Positions 50,375 to 57,607 of a stretch of 64,000 nt of DNA are shown in pieces. Source of the DNA: RGIG1681 sp017467625 (GTDB lineage Bacteria > Bacillota > Clostridia > Christensenellales > UBA1242); assembly GCA_017467625.1 (NCBI GenBank), contig JAFUSN010000004.1, positions 496,001 to 560,000 of the forward strand. Direction: 5' to 3'. The position numbers and the translations under genes are program-made. Below the pieces are notes generated by a model. The model was not told the DNA's origin and searched no databases. It worked only from the letters and a program-made list of their open reading frames with translations. The stretch's first letter is position 1, and each line of letters starts with the position of its first letter.

Positions 50375-51100
50375 CTAAATTTCAAGATCTAAGTCTGTTT
50401 GTGATATTTGGCTTTGAGTTGGAATAAGTTTATATTCATAAACGATATCAATTGAAACCCTTGAATTTTCATTTTTTATTGTTCTAAACACATAGACTGT
50501 TGTTAAATCAATAACTTCATTTGATGTAACAGAAATTGATTGTGCTGTTGTAGGAACTTTATAGTTCAATGAAATAAAAAATGTGTTTTTTGAATTTATG
50601 AGTGTTACAAGTGTTAAATCTTCATTGCCAACATATTTTCCATTTTCGGTTATATTTGTCCCCAACATTTTAATGTAGTTTCCACTTTCAAAAATAATCT
50701 TTTCGCTTTCGCCATTAAGTTCAGATGTTTTTTTGTTATTTACATAACGCATAAGTCCATTAAAATCATGTGTGCCATACTTTTCATAGTAAGATTTTTT
50801 AAATTCTTCCTGGGTTGTTGAATCCCAATTGGTTTTTTCAAAATTAAATGAAAGGTAAGCAACTTTGTTGTATTCATATGTTCCATTGTATTCAATTGGA
50901 ATTTCTTGATTAATTATGGCATCATTTAACGAGTTGGTTATGTTAACAACTGAACTAGTGTTGCTGGCTTTGTTTTGATTTGATTCAATATTATTGTTTC
51001 TTGAATTGACAACTACAATAATTATTGTTGTGATCAATATTGCTACAAGCGCAATTAGACAAATAATTAGCCATATCTTTTTCTTTTTCTTAGGTTCCAT
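50375..51100 (-). CDS. Signal-anchored protein with GTHD-x-NG module
   Basis: 241 residues. Lys-rich N-terminus, one membrane helix (IWLIICLIALVAILITTIIIVVV), an Asn/Ser linker, then a domain with GTYEYNKVAYLSFNFEKTNW...YEKYGTHDFNGLMRYVNN that parallels the downstream lipoprotein. The start at 51100 (AAGGGAGTG upstream) is preferred to an in-frame start at 51127. First gene of the two-gene minus-strand operon with a strong promoter. Function unknown. Confidence 0.72.
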   Translation of the reverse strand: MEPKKKKKIWLIICLIALVAILITTIIIVVVNSRNNNIESNQNKASNTSSVVNITNSLNDAIINQEIPIEYNGTYEYNKVAYLSFNFEKTNWDSTTQEEFKKSYYEKYGTHDFNGLMRYVNNKKTSELNGESEKIIFESGNYIKMLGTNITENGKYVGNEDLTLVTLINSKNTFFISLNYKVPTTAQSISVTSNEVIDLTTVYVFRTIKNENSRVSIDIVYEYKLIPTQSQISQTDLDLEI

Positions 51101-51184
51101 ATTCACTCCCTTAAAAATATAAACCAAAGATTAAAAGAGTGTCTGCTAAATCAAAAATTTTTAACAGCTTCTTTTAACGCAAAT

Positions 51185-51213
51185 ATTATATCATTTTTAC
51201 GTTAAAGTGTCAA
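51185..51213 (-). promoter_or_regulatory. Consensus promoter with flanking inverted repeat
   Basis: On the minus strand perfect TTGACA (51213-51208), 17-bp spacer and perfect TATAAT (51190-51185). TTTAACG (51173-51179, plus strand) and CGTTAAA (51200-51206) are inverted around the -10, a plausible operator. The leader to 51100 is about 75 nt. Confidence 0.75.
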
Positions 51214-51241
51214 TACCTATATAAAAAATTATATATACAAT

Positions 51242-51273
51242 AAAAAAAGCGCAAAAATGGTTTATTTGCGCTT
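51242..51273 (-). terminator. Rho-independent terminator of the mreB-like gene
   Basis: On the minus strand, stem AAGCGCAAA/TTTGCGCTT followed by seven T, 12 nt after the stop codon. Confidence 0.8.
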
Positions 51274-51285
51274 AAAAATGACCGT

Positions 51286-52293
51286 TTAATTGTTTTTTAA
51301 GATTTTTTTCAATAATTGAGGAAATTTGATTAATTCTCCAGTTCCGATAATGTTTAGTCGTTGATTTTCAGATATGTTGATTTTAAATTGAAGCTTGTTA
51401 AACATAAATCTTTCAAATCCAACAATTTGTGTTCCGCCGCCATAAAAATAGATTCCATTTTTAGCAATGTCTGAAACAACTTCGGGTTTGCTTGATTCAA
51501 TAACTGCTTGAATTGATTCGGCGATTTTTCCATAGTAATGTTCAACAATTGGATATATTTCATCAGCATTTATTGTTATCTCTTTTTTTGAGTTGGATAA
51601 TTTTTCAATTCCTGTTATGGATATAGACGCATCGTATGTATCAAAAAGGGAACAAATTTCAACTTTAATTTTTTCGGCTTGGTTTTGAGAAATTTTTATT
51701 CCATACGTTTCATCAATATACTTAGCAATAGCAATATTCAATATTGAGCCACCAATTGTCAAATTATAGCCATCTATGATTGTATTGTTTGAAATTGTTG
51801 CTATATTAGTGGTATTTCCGCCAATGTTCACAACCATTGCAGAATTGTTTATGCTAATATCAATACCTGCACCAAGCGCATAGCATAAAACATCTGGAAC
51901 AAGATACACATCGGCAATCCCTGCTTTAAAACACACCCTTTCAAGTTGTTTTTGTTCATCAGGAGAAAGACCAAGTTGAGTGCACACAATTGCCTTAATG
52001 TTAAGACCAAATGATCTTGATGGAAAAACTTTTTTGAGAAAAGTTTTAAGCATTGAGATTGTTAGGTCCTCATATTGAATAAGTTCATCAACAATAGGGG
52101 AAATTATGGAAGTGTTTTCAGAAACTCTTCCAATTAAATCTTTTGCTTCTTTTCCAACGGCTGTAATTTCTTTTACTTTTGGATTTGTTGGAACTGCAAC
52201 AAGGGTTGGTTCTCTCAAAACAATTCCATTGCCTGGTTTATAAATATAGGTTGTTGTTGAGCCCATTTTTAGGCCAATGTAAGCAGTTGACAT
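51286..52293 (-). CDS. mreB: MreB-family actin-like protein
   Basis: 335 residues. Actin-like ATPase that organises wall synthesis along the cell length. Phosphate-1-like AYIGLKMGSTTTYIY, NEPT-like block VLREPTLVAV, phosphate-2 VVNIGGNTTNIATI, and the adenosine-region GIYFYGGGTQIVGFERF are recognisable; the middle and C-terminal parts diverge from canonical MreB. Could be an Mbl/MreBH-type paralogue. Divergent to the minD-like gene, as mre and min genes often lie together. mreC and mreD are not present. RBS GAGGTGAT. Confidence 0.8.
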   Translation of the reverse strand: MSTAYIGLKMGSTTTYIYKPGNGIVLREPTLVAVPTNPKVKEITAVGKEAKDLIGRVSENTSIISPIVDELIQYEDLTISMLKTFLKKVFPSRSFGLNIKAIVCTQLGLSPDEQKQLERVCFKAGIADVYLVPDVLCYALGAGIDISINNSAMVVNIGGNTTNIATISNNTIIDGYNLTIGGSILNIAIAKYIDETYGIKISQNQAEKIKVEICSLFDTYDASISITGIEKLSNSKKEITINADEIYPIVEHYYGKIAESIQAVIESSKPEVVSDIAKNGIYFYGGGTQIVGFERFMFNKLQFKINISENQRLNIIGTGELIKFPQLLKKILKNN

Positions 52294-52399
52294 ATTATCA
52301 CCTCAATTTTATTATATATTATTTTTTATTTTGTTACAAATACAAACGTTTATTTTTTTATATTTTTACAAATTTAGTATTTATCTTACAGAATTTTTT

Positions 52400-52429
52400 T
52401 TGAAAAAATCCACTTATAAAAGTTAAAAT
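52400..52429 (+). promoter_or_regulatory. Promoter of the min-like operon, leaderless arrangement
   Basis: TTGAAA, 18-bp spacer, TAAAAT, then 6 nt (TAATTT) and the ATG at 52436; no Shine-Dalgarno. Confidence 0.6.
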
Positions 52430-52435
52430 TAATTT

Positions 52436-53191
52436 ATGAGCAGAAATATAGGTTTTATTGGATCATCTGGTGGTGTTGGGGTGACGAGTATTATACGGGA
52501 AATTTCTAGGTTATTATCAACTAAAAAACGAGTCTGTGTTATTGATATGAATTTTAATATGAATGACTTACCATTAACAATGCAAAAAAGTAATTTTGTT
52601 GATTTAAAAGAGTTTTTAGTTAAGACAACAAATGAAGAGCATGTGCTATTTGAAATAAATTCAAACTTGTCATTTGTTTCGACTAATGCAAAAAATTTTA
52701 ATTATGAATTATACATAAATGAAATTGAATGCTTTGTGAAAAATATAGAACTAAAATTCGATTTTATTTTATTTGATTTTGGAAGAAAAGTTAAGTGTTT
52801 AAGTGTTATTAATGAAATGGTTTTAGTAATGAATGACAGTGTAAGTTCAATTAAAAACTCATCAAGAATTATTCATGAATTAAAATTGCTTGGGCAAACT
52901 GAAATTTTTTTAATTTTAAACAAGGCAAGAGTGATAAGTTCAATTGAAAAAAGAGTTTTTGGCAGTGATGAAATTGAGAAAATTTTAATGGTAGAAATTA
53001 AATTTGTTTTGCCGTTTTATTTTAAAAATAACCCATTTATTTATAGTTATAAAAACAAAACTTTTAAAGAACTTGTCAAAGCTATTTTAAATAATAAAAA
53101 ATTTGAAAATTTTGAGATGAAAAAATATAGGGGAATTAAAGGCTTTTTTAGGAGAAAAATTTATGGAAAATTTGAGCAAGGAATTTATTGA
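52436..53191 (+). CDS. MinD-like ATPase with degenerate Walker A
   Basis: 251 residues. ParA/MinD fold: strand-loop GFIGSSGGVGVTS at residues 6-18, KRVCVIDMNFNMNDL (switch I region), FDFILFDFG (Walker B-like), VLVMNDSVSSIKNSSR and LILNKARV. The deviant Walker A KGGxGKT is changed to SGGVGVT, losing both the signature and P-loop Lys. The C-terminus (IKGFFRRKIYGKFEQ) is a plausible amphipathic membrane-targeting helix as in MinD. Position between mreB and a minE-like/spoIVFB-like/rplU block matches minD in Firmicutes. ATP binding is uncertain. Confidence 0.75.
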   Translation: MSRNIGFIGSSGGVGVTSIIREISRLLSTKKRVCVIDMNFNMNDLPLTMQKSNFVDLKEFLVKTTNEEHVLFEINSNLSFVSTNAKNFNYELYINEIECFVKNIELKFDFILFDFGRKVKCLSVINEMVLVMNDSVSSIKNSSRIIHELKLLGQTEIFLILNKARVISSIEKRVFGSDEIEKILMVEIKFVLPFYFKNNPFIYSYKNKTFKELVKAILNNKKFENFEMKKYRGIKGFFRRKIYGKFEQGIY

Positions 53192-53402
53192 TTTGAAGCA
53201 GATTGTTGATAAAGATAAATCGGCTGTTCCAAAGGTGGTTTTTGAAAAGATGAAGTATGATTTAATTGATGTATTTTCTAGGTTTTCAATTGACTTAAAA
53301 AATGAGGATATTTCAATAAATTTCCATATTTTAAAAAGTGGGAAAATAAATGTTTGTGTTGATATTAAAACAGATGGATTTTCTTTAATTTCAAAGTTAT
53401 AA
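53163..53402 (+). CDS. MinE-like small protein
   Basis: 79 residues. Layout resembles MinE: a short N-terminal helix, then VDKDKSAVPKVVFEKMKYDLIDVFSRFSIDLKNEDISINFHILKSGKINVCVDIK, comparable to the MinE block (DR...P.yl..lk.dIl.vi.KYv.id.e.v.v.l). In MinCDE systems MinE stimulates MinD ATPase. It overlaps the minD-like gene by 29 nt (RBS AGGAG inside it). SpoIVFA would occupy this slot in Bacillus, but this protein has no membrane segment. The assignment is from pattern and context. Confidence 0.6.
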   Translation: MENLSKEFIDLKQIVDKDKSAVPKVVFEKMKYDLIDVFSRFSIDLKNEDISINFHILKSGKINVCVDIKTDGFSLISKL

Positions 53403-53433
53403 ACAAAACAAAAAAATGCATATAATTATAAAA

Positions 53434-54291
53434 ATGGGCTATTTTTTTAGAAAAATTTATAACTTTTTGCGAAAAATTGTAGAAAAATTTCAATTTATCA
53501 AAATTGATTTATCGTTTTTTGCTTTGGCAATTTATGCATTTTTAAGTGAAAATTTTAGAATGTATTTTTTATTTATAATTTTTATGATTTTGCATGAACT
53601 TAGCCATGTTGCAGTTGCAAGGAAATTAGGATACTTGCCAGCTAAAGTTAGACTATCATTTTTTGGTGCAAAATTGGAGGGATTTGATGACTTTTCAGCA
53701 GGGGATGAAATTAAAGTTATTTTTGCCGGACCACTTTTTAATTTATGTATATGTGTTATTTGTTTTTTATGTTTTTGGTTTTGGCCTGAAAGTTATAATT
53801 TTTTAAATGATATTTTAACTGTAAATTTATCTCTTTTTGTGTTTAACATGTTGCCAATTTTTCCACTTGATTTTGGTAGGGTTTTACTTGTTTTGTTTTC
53901 AAAAAAAGTATCTAGAAAAACAGCACTTAAAATTGTGAAAAATATTTCAGTTTTTATGATTTTAATTTTATTTTTAGTTTTTTTGATATCTGCATTTTTT
54001 GAATTTAATTTGCTAATTGGAATTTCTTCAATTAACCTATTTTTTATGGCAACAAATTCAGCTTCGCAAACTTCGTTCAAGCGTTCACTTTTTTTTGAAA
54101 ATAAATTAAAAAAAATAAAGTCTGGGCTAATTCAAAAGTGTGTTTATGTTAGTTGTAATTGTAACAATATAATGCTTTTTAGGCATATTGATGGATACCA
54201 TTTGACTAAATTTATTTTTGTTGATGAAAAGGGAAGAAAAGTTTCTGAAATGAATGAAATTGAATTGATTGATAAACTTACTAAAATATAA
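53434..54291 (+). CDS. Site-2 (M50) metalloprotease, SpoIVFB-like
   Basis: 285 residues with about six hydrophobic segments. Zinc motif H54-E55-x2-H58 in MILHELSHVAVARKLGY and the second motif NMLPIFPLDFGRVL (Asp ligand) are in the right order for the S2P family. SpoIVFB processes pro-sigma-K in Bacillus; the order min-spoIVFB-rplU-ysxB-rpmA is the same there. The C-terminal 60 residues look like a short soluble domain (CBS-like in SpoIVFB). The ATG at 53434 is preferred to 53416, since TATAAT lies 7 nt upstream, possibly another leaderless start inside the operon. Confidence 0.82.
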   Translation: MGYFFRKIYNFLRKIVEKFQFIKIDLSFFALAIYAFLSENFRMYFLFIIFMILHELSHVAVARKLGYLPAKVRLSFFGAKLEGFDDFSAGDEIKVIFAGPLFNLCICVICFLCFWFWPESYNFLNDILTVNLSLFVFNMLPIFPLDFGRVLLVLFSKKVSRKTALKIVKNISVFMILILFLVFLISAFFEFNLLIGISSINLFFMATNSASQTSFKRSLFFENKLKKIKSGLIQKCVYVSCNCNNIMLFRHIDGYHLTKFIFVDEKGRKVSEMNEIELIDKLTKI

Positions 54292-54308
54292 TTTATTATA
54301 TAAAAACC

Positions 54309-54337
54309 TTGACAAGAGTCGCTTTAAGTGTTAAATT
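54309..54337 (+). promoter_or_regulatory. Promoter of rplU-prp-rpmA
   Basis: Perfect TTGACA, 17-bp spacer, TAAATT; predicted start about 54343. Confidence 0.7.
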
Positions 54338-54342
54338 ATTAG

Positions 54343-54444
54343 CGTGCCACTTGCAAAAGGTTTTTTTGTTTTGCAAAAATACAAGTCTGTTAGCTTTGCT
54401 GACGCACCTTCGCAGTGAGACTGGAGAGAGGAGGAAAACGAATA
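54343..54444 (+). promoter_or_regulatory. L21-type ribosomal protein leader
   Basis: About 100-nt leader before rplU. It holds a hairpin TTGCAAAA/TTTTGCAA (54351-54378) and a fold closed by AGTCT/AGACT (54383-54422) around GTTAGCTTTGCTGACGCACCTTCGCAGTG, the kind of sequence seen in Firmicutes L21 leader RNAs thought to mediate autoregulation. RBS GAGAGGAGG follows. Confidence 0.65.
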
Positions 54445-54753
54445 ATGTACGCAATTGTTGAAGTTGGTGGAAAACAATATAAAGTTGAACCTGACAAATT
54501 TTTCAAAGTTGAAAAATTAGATGCTAATGTTGGTGATAAAGTTGAACTTCCATGTTTGCTTGTTGCTGACGGCGAAAAAGTTGAAATTGCTGCAAATGGA
54601 GCAAAGAAAGCTAAAGCTGTTTGTGAAGTTTTGGAAATTGGTAAAGAAAAGAAAGTTGTTGTTTACAAATATAAACCAAAAAAGAACGAGCGCAAGAAAC
54701 AAGGTCATCGTCAACCATTTACTAAACTTAAAGTTGTTTCAATCGCAAAATAA
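54445..54753 (+). CDS. rplU: 50S ribosomal protein bL21
   Basis: 102 residues, the normal length. MYAIVEVGGKQYKVEP at the start and KPKKNERKKQGHRQPFTKLKV at the end are diagnostic. Binds 23S rRNA. The ATG at 54445 (GAGGAGG upstream) is the family start; in-frame upstream codons from 54415 are part of the leader. First gene of rplU-prp-rpmA. Confidence 0.97.
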   Translation: MYAIVEVGGKQYKVEPDKFFKVEKLDANVGDKVELPCLLVADGEKVEIAANGAKKAKAVCEVLEIGKEKKVVVYKYKPKKNERKKQGHRQPFTKLKVVSIAK

Positions 54754-54771
54754 AATATTTGAGAGATAAAA

Positions 54772-55107
54772 ATGACAAAGGTTGTAATAGTAAAAAAAGA
54801 CAATAAAATCCATGAGGTTGAATGCGATGGGCATACAAATTATGGAGAAAAGGGTGAAGACATAGTTTGTGCGGCTCTTTCAAGTGTTGTTCAAACGGCG
54901 GTCCTTGGATTGCTTATGGTGGCCCTCATTGAACTTGATATGAAAAGAGATGATGAGAAAGGTTATTTAAGATTCACCTTACCAGAAAAACTTAATGAAG
55001 AGGAAGAGATTAAAGCGAGTGCAATTTTAGATACTATGCTTTGTGGAATTTCGGATTTGAATGAAAGTTTTTCAGACTATATTGAATTGGAGGTTAAAAA
55101 CTTATGA
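54772..55107 (+). CDS. prp: Ribosomal-processing cysteine protease Prp
   Basis: 111 residues, YsxB family. Catalytic His in DGHTNYGEKGEDIVCAALSS (H22) and Cys in VCAA (C34), the exact Prp pattern. Removes the N-terminal extension of ribosomal protein L27, encoded by the next gene, which overlaps by 4 nt (ATGA). Essential in Staphylococcus aureus, where it was characterised. Confidence 0.93.
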   Translation: MTKVVIVKKDNKIHEVECDGHTNYGEKGEDIVCAALSSVVQTAVLGLLMVALIELDMKRDDEKGYLRFTLPEKLNEEEEIKASAILDTMLCGISDLNESFSDYIELEVKNL

Positions 55108-55394
55108 CAATGTTTATGAATATCCAATTATTTGCGCACCACAAAGGTGGCGGTTCTGTTAAAAATGGCCGTGATTCAAATGCACAAAGACTTGGAGTTA
55201 AAAAATATTCAGGTGAGACTGTTAAAGGTGGAAACATCATTGTTCGCCAAAGAGGAACAAATGTTCATCCAGGTGAAAATGTTGGCATTGGCGATGATGA
55301 TACACTTTATGCTAAAATTGATGGCGTTGTTAAATTTGAAAAATTTGGCAAAGACAAAAAGAGAGTTTCAGTTGTTCCAGCAGAAAATAAATAA
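55104..55394 (+). CDS. rpmA: 50S ribosomal protein bL27 with cleavable N-terminal extension
   Basis: 96 residues. Starts MTMFMNIQLFAHHKGGGSVKN: the extension through LFA precedes the mature HHKGGGS N-terminus and fits the Prp cleavage motif of Firmicutes. Core GVKKYSGETVKGGNIIVRQRGTNVHPGENVGIG is typical. The N-terminus of mature L27 reaches the peptidyl-transferase centre. Overlaps prp by ATGA; terminator follows. Confidence 0.97.
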   Translation: MTMFMNIQLFAHHKGGGSVKNGRDSNAQRLGVKKYSGETVKGGNIIVRQRGTNVHPGENVGIGDDDTLYAKIDGVVKFEKFGKDKKRVSVVPAENK

Positions 55395-55400
55395 AAATTT

Positions 55401-55426
55401 AAGTGGCTTTCAGCCACTTTTTTTTA
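55401..55426 (+). terminator. Rho-independent terminator of rplU operon
   Basis: 8-bp stem AAGTGGCT/AGCCACTT with a 3-nt loop and T run. Confidence 0.88.
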
Positions 55427-55483
55427 TATTTAGTTGTTAAAATTTATACGATTGTGATATCATATGACTAAGAGGTAACATTT

Positions 55484-55888
55484 ATGAACGAAAGTAATGA
55501 TAGAATTGTTAAAATATTAAAAAATGCTGGAAGATTTTTCTTTGCAACGGTTGATGATGGAGTTCCATTTGTTAGGCCATTTAATGCGGTTGTTGAATTT
55601 GATGGGAAAGTTTATTTTTACACAAACAATCACAAAAGTGCTTATGCGCAAATGGTAAAAAATCCAATGGTTGAGCTTTGTGCTGAAATTGATGAAGATA
55701 GATGGATTAGGGTTTCAGGAAAAGTTGTTTTTGATTATAATCCAGAAGTAAAAGTTGCGATGCTTAATGCAAACCCAAAACTTCGTGAAACTTATAATGA
55801 AGAAGATAAAATTTTTGAGGTTTTTTATTTAAGCAATATGTCAGCAAAAATTCACTCACTTCATGCTGCACCAGAAGTTATTTGCTAA
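55484..55888 (+). CDS. Pyridoxamine 5'-phosphate oxidase-fold flavoprotein
   Basis: 134 residues, split-barrel FMN-binding fold: FFFATVDDGVPFVRPFNAVVEFDGKVYFYTNNHKSAYAQMVKNPMVELCAEI and WIRVSGKVVFD are typical of small PNPOx-like proteins. Members bind FMN or F420/heme and reduce small molecules; the true PdxH substrate residues are not evident. RBS AGAGGTAA. Single gene, convergent with ogg. Confidence 0.88.
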   Translation: MNESNDRIVKILKNAGRFFFATVDDGVPFVRPFNAVVEFDGKVYFYTNNHKSAYAQMVKNPMVELCAEIDEDRWIRVSGKVVFDYNPEVKVAMLNANPKLRETYNEEDKIFEVFYLSNMSAKIHSLHAAPEVIC

Positions 55889-55903
55889 ATATATATGATA
55901 GAA

Positions 55904-55933
55904 AAAATGAGGGTTTAACCCTCATTTTTTTGT
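55904..55933. terminator. Bidirectional terminator
   Basis: Stem AAAATGAGGGTT/AACCCTCATTTT with T runs on both strands, overlapping the 3' end of the minus-strand glycosylase gene. Confidence 0.85.
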
Positions 55934-56751
55934 TCTCGTTCGTAATAGAAAAGATATTGTTGAGCGATTCCTGAATATTCGCCAAATTCATCTTCAAAAT
56001 ATTTTTGAATAGCTGGTCTTGTCCTTTTTTCTGTGGAAAAATGATTGTAGTAAACTTGTTCAATCCATGTGTCAACAGGAAATTTATTTGTTTTGCCAAA
56101 TCCAAAAAGAAGAATGCAACTGGCAACCTTTGGCCCAACACCATTGAGTGAAATTAAAAAGTTATAAATTTCATCAGTTGATAATTGTTTGATGTTTTCC
56201 AAATTAACATTTAAAAGCGCGTCTGCTGTATTCTTTAAAAATTTATCGCGATAGCCAGCACCGAGAGATTGGAAAAAGGTTAGTGGTAAAGATGAAAGTT
56301 TTTTTGTTGTTGGAAACGCATTAAAATTATTTTGTTTTTCACCAACTTCACAGAGTTTTTCAATAATTTTTTGAATTCGTTTAATATTGTTATTTTGTGA
56401 TATTATATATGAGTATATCATTTCTTCTGCATCGCCGTTTAAAATCCTTATTCCATATCCATAATCAATCATTGGTGAAAGGACCTTATTCTTTTTTAGA
56501 ATTGTTTTGATTTGATTGTAATCTCTATTTAAATCAAAATAATTTATAAAATAATCAACATTATCACACTCAATCTCGTATGTTTTTGCATTTTTTATAA
56601 TTATCGCATAGTGGTTTTTTGAATAAACAAAATAATTTCCTTCGGCATTTATTCCGTATCTGAAAACTTGTCCGCATTCAAGTATGTGTTTTGGATTAAA
56701 CTGAGTTGTGTCTTTAACTATTATTTTATTATCTTTAACTTCATATATCAT
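55915..56751 (-). CDS. ogg: 8-oxoguanine DNA glycosylase, OGG1-like
   Basis: 278 residues. Base-excision repair glycosylase/AP lyase. N-terminal OGG domain (HILECGQVFRYG...YFVYSKNHYAIII), then the helix-hairpin-helix LNGVGPKVASCILLFGFGKTNKFPVDTWIEQ with the catalytic Lys (GPKVASC) and catalytic Asp (PVDTW). This arrangement matches clostridial Ogg proteins and human OGG1 rather than MutM. Start: TATAAT ends 6 nt before the ATG, with TTGTCT as -35; no RBS, so leaderless. Confidence 0.92.
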   Translation of the reverse strand: MIYEVKDNKIIVKDTTQFNPKHILECGQVFRYGINAEGNYFVYSKNHYAIIIKNAKTYEIECDNVDYFINYFDLNRDYNQIKTILKKNKVLSPMIDYGYGIRILNGDAEEMIYSYIISQNNNIKRIQKIIEKLCEVGEKQNNFNAFPTTKKLSSLPLTFFQSLGAGYRDKFLKNTADALLNVNLENIKQLSTDEIYNFLISLNGVGPKVASCILLFGFGKTNKFPVDTWIEQVYYNHFSTEKRTRPAIQKYFEDEFGEYSGIAQQYLFYYEREQKNEG

Positions 56752-56757
56752 ATCTTA

Positions 56758-56786
56758 ATTATAAATGTTTGAGCGTTAAAAGACAA
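56758..56786 (-). promoter_or_regulatory. Promoter of ogg, leaderless arrangement
   Basis: On the minus strand TTGTCT (56786-56781), 17-bp spacer, TATAAT (56763-56758), then TAAGAT and the ATG. Confidence 0.65.
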
Positions 56787-56838
56787 TAAAATTATTGAAA
56801 GTGTGGTGAAAATGTGTTAAAATAAAAACAGGTGAGTT

Positions 56839-57444
56839 ATGTTATTTTTGTTTTCAAAATTTAAAGAAAAAAAATGGAAAAAACTTACTTATGAAAAGAG
56901 GTTTTTGGTTTTGTGTGCCCTTGAAAAAAAAGTTGCTCGAAATTTAGAAATTGAGCCACTTAAACTTGTGATTCATCCAGATAGTCAGCACTGGAATTGT
57001 TTTGGTGCTTTTAATGCAATGGGTGGTGAAAAATTTATTTATATAAATGAGCAGCTTATTGATGATCCAGTTTTGAGATTTCATGCTATGGAAACTATTG
57101 CTCACGAAACAAGGCATGCGTATCAATTTGAGGCAACTTCAAGAAAGTTGAAATGGTATGAATTTACTGCTAAGAAATGGAAAAGAAATTGGGCTGGATA
57201 TTTTTCATCAACCTCAGATAACTTAATGTATAACAATCAATCGGTTGAAAGAGACGCTCAAAAATATTCAATTAAATTTTTAAAAAAGTATAGATATAAG
57301 TATAGAAATGATTATGTTTTTCAAAAAACACTTGAAAATGTTGTTAACCGTTACGAAAAATCAGATGAAGAAGCAAGAAAAAAATATGGATTTTTCTATA
57401 AGTATAAAATTGAAAAAAATGTAAAAAAGAATGCAAAATATTAG
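56839..57444 (+). CDS. Zincin-like putative metallopeptidase
   Basis: 201 residues. HExxH motif in ETIAHETRHAYQFEA (about residue 90), with a downstream Glu in SVERDAQKYS as possible third ligand. The N-terminal 40 residues are basic. The family resembles small uncharacterised clostridial and phage proteins with the HETRHAYQ signature; the substrate is unknown. No signal peptide, so cytosolic. RBS AGGTGAG. A TAAAAT about 20 nt upstream of the ATG may be the -10. Confidence 0.7.
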   Translation: MLFLFSKFKEKKWKKLTYEKRFLVLCALEKKVARNLEIEPLKLVIHPDSQHWNCFGAFNAMGGEKFIYINEQLIDDPVLRFHAMETIAHETRHAYQFEATSRKLKWYEFTAKKWKRNWAGYFSSTSDNLMYNNQSVERDAQKYSIKFLKKYRYKYRNDYVFQKTLENVVNRYEKSDEEARKKYGFFYKYKIEKNVKKNAKY

Positions 57445-57539
57445 TGAAATTAATAAATTATCATTATTATTTGCATTTTTATTTTTATTTTAAGCAAACA
57501 AAATATGTTATTATTTTATAATTATTTTTTTTAGGGGTA

Positions 57540-57568
57540 TTGATTTTTGATTATAACTATGTTATAAT
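57540..57568 (+). promoter_or_regulatory. Promoter of the floA operon
   Basis: TTGATT, 17-bp spacer, TATAAT, about 40 nt before the floA start. Confidence 0.65.
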
Positions 57569-57607
57569 TCTTCATGATATAGAATTTCCAAAAGGAGGCG
57601 TGTGCTT

